From assembly GCA_963746825.1 (NCBI GenBank), contig CAVVCU010000003.1:310001-374000 (forward strand): a DNA stretch of 64,000 bases, written 5' to 3'. Position 1 is the stretch's first letter. Every line of letters starts with the position of its first letter. The stretch is from JACVRW01 sp963746825. Lineage in GTDB: Bacteria > Actinomycetota > Thermoleophilia > Solirubrobacterales > Thermoleophilaceae. The position numbers and the translations under genes were made by a program. The notes beneath the pieces were generated by a model, which searched no databases, was not told the origin of the DNA, and was given only the letters and a program-made list of their open reading frames with translations. This document shows positions 62,937 through 64,000 of this stretch, in pieces.

Positions 62937-64000
62937 GGCGCAGCTCGCTCGAGCGCCGCGTGCGCGATGAGCTCCGTGCGGCCCGGCCGCCCCGCGCCGC
63001 GGACGCCGAACGGCGGGCCTGGCACGTTGTTGCCGCCGCCCACGCCGAGCGCCCGGCGGTGCGCTCGCACCGCCGCGGTCCGCGTATCGCCGCGGCCCTG
63101 GCCGCCGCCGCGCTGCTGCTCGGCTTGCTGCTCACCCCGGCCGGCGCGAGGGTGGGCGACTGGATCGGCGAGGTGGTGAGTCCGGCCCCGGAGGCCACCC
63201 GCTCGGCGCTGGCCTCCCTGCCGGCCGAGGGCCGCCTGCTGGTGGTGGCCGAGAGCGGTCCCTGGGTGGTGGGCGACGACGGCGCGCGCAGGCGGCTGGG
63301 CGCCTACCGCGACGCCGCCTGGTCGCCCGGAGGCCTGTACGTGGTGGCGGCGAAGGGCAGAAGGCTCATCGCGCTCGAGCCCGACGGCGACGAGCGCTGG
63401 ACCCGGGTGGCGCCCGCGCGGGTGGCCACGCCGCGCTGGTCGCCCGACGGATTTCGCATCGCCTACCGCAGCGGCCACGATCTCCACGTGGCGATCGGGG
63501 ACAACTCCGATAGCTGGCTCCTTCAACGCGGCGTGCGCGCGGCGCCGCCGGCCTGGCGCCCCGGAGAGCCGGTCAACCGTCAGGTCCTGGCGTACGCGCG
63601 CGGGCGCCGCGTCTTCATCGCGCGGGCCGATCCGGCCGGGGGATCCCGCTTGCTGCTGGGCCGTACGCCGCCCGGACCGGTCCCGCGCCAGTTGTGGTGG
63701 AGCGCACGGGGCCGGCGCTTGATCGCGGTCTCCGCGCGCGGCGTGCGCATCTACGGCCCTCGCGGGCGGCCGCTGCGCAGCATCCCGCTGGCGCGCGGGC
63801 TGGTGGCAAGCGAATCGGCGCTCGCCCCGGACGGCCGACGGCTCGCCCTGATCGCCTCCGTCCCGGGCGCGGGCTCGAGCGAGCTGTTGCTGGTGCCCAC
63901 CGACCGCCGCGCGCCGCCGCGCAGGCGCCTCGGGGGCTTTGGCCCGCTGGAGGGCTTGACCTGGTCGATCGACGGGCGGGTGCTCGTGGCCGGCTTGCCG
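62933..64000 (+). CDS. Membrane-anchored WD40/TolB-like protein, probable anti-sigma or sensor partner (runs off the end)
   Basis: Open reading frame from GTG 62933 without a stop to the window edge, 356 codons. Basic cytosolic N-terminus, one membrane helix (RIAAALAAAALLLGLLLTPAGA), then an extracytoplasmic propeller with repeated TolB/WD-like blades: AAWSPGGLYVVAAK, PRWSPDGFRIAYRS, ALAPDGRRLALIAS, LTWSIDGRVLVAGL. The coupled ECF sigma and this topology suggest an anti-sigma or sensor role (inferred). No zinc-binding anti-sigma HxxxCxxC motif was seen. Confidence 0.75.
   Translation, partial: MRRSSLERRVRDELRAARPPRAADAERRAWHVVAAAHAERPAVRSHRRGPRIAAALAAAALLLGLLLTPAGARVGDWIGEVVSPAPEATRSALASLPAEGRLLVVAESGPWVVGDDGARRRLGAYRDAAWSPGGLYVVAAKGRRLIALEPDGDERWTRVAPARVATPRWSPDGFRIAYRSGHDLHVAIGDNSDSWLLQRGVRAAPPAWRPGEPVNRQVLAYARGRRVFIARADPAGGSRLLLGRTPPGPVPRQLWWSARGRRLIAVSARGVRIYGPRGRPLRSIPLARGLVASESALAPDGRRLALIASVPGAGSSELLLVPTDRRAPPRRRLGGFGPLEGLTWSIDGRVLVAGLP

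Overview
The window reads as part of a chromosome from a high-GC Gram-positive, most likely an actinobacterium of the class Thermoleophilia (Solirubrobacterales or relatives). The strongest hint is the secreted protein at 53511-54248. Its N-terminus (YANVVATLALFLALGGGAYA) followed by ITGRDVVNRSL-type repeats and a short collagen-like stretch is, from family knowledge, typical of that group. Supporting hints are a GTP-type PEP carboxykinase, an F420-type luciferase-like oxidoreductase, a FliA/WhiG-type sigma factor, class E sortase chemistry, and frequent GTG/TTG starts with 4-nt start/stop overlaps. No rRNA, tRNA, CRISPR array or intact insertion sequence was seen.

Layout. 1-16 kb: general metabolism (glutamine synthetase end, MMPL exporter, peptidase, thioredoxin-domain protein, TetR with acyl-CoA synthetase, a broken membrane protein, a c-di-AMP riboswitch with an NlpC/P60 hydrolase, acyl-CoA dehydrogenase, a CoA-ligase operon with a small ferredoxin). 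15-19 kb: sugar dehydrogenase, CoA-ester lyase, NodB deacetylase, MaoC hydratase. 19-38 kb: a large exopolysaccharide locus (aminotransferase, nucleotidyltransferase, initiating sugar transferase, epimerase, Wzz/BY-kinase, FemAB-like protein, three glycosyltransferases, flippase, two ligase/polymerase proteins, two beta-helix proteins, one behind a probable c-di-GMP riboswitch, an LPXTG protein and a class E sortase). 38-46 kb: PEP carboxykinase and GNAT, then a coupled NadE-like / AsnB-like / acyl carrier protein / AMP-ligase module. 46-55 kb: methyltransferase, AlkZ-like protein, aldehyde dehydrogenase, FUSC transporter, ThDP enzyme, CoA-transferase, secreted proteins. 55.8-57.3 kb: a reverse transcriptase preceded by a structured RNA bounded by inverted repeats, which I interpret as a candidate retron. 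57-64 kb: oxidoreductase, HtrA-like protease, sigma factor, FlaG-like protein, two SRPBCC proteins with an ArsR regulator, and an ECF sigma factor with a membrane beta-propeller protein running off the end.

Two second-messenger riboswitches, c-di-AMP at a wall hydrolase and c-di-GMP in the polysaccharide locus, suggest that envelope building is controlled by cyclic dinucleotides. The polysaccharide genes form a complete Wzx/Wzy-like pathway by inference: sugar activation, priming on a lipid, elongation, flipping, polymerisation, and length control by the BY-kinase.

Data quality. Eleven apparent frameshifts, five of them in one membrane gene, are all restored by removing one base, and a twelfth site carries a compensating +1/-1 pair. 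The products remain recognisable across every break, so residual sequencing insertions are the simplest explanation. These genes are annotated as single units here.
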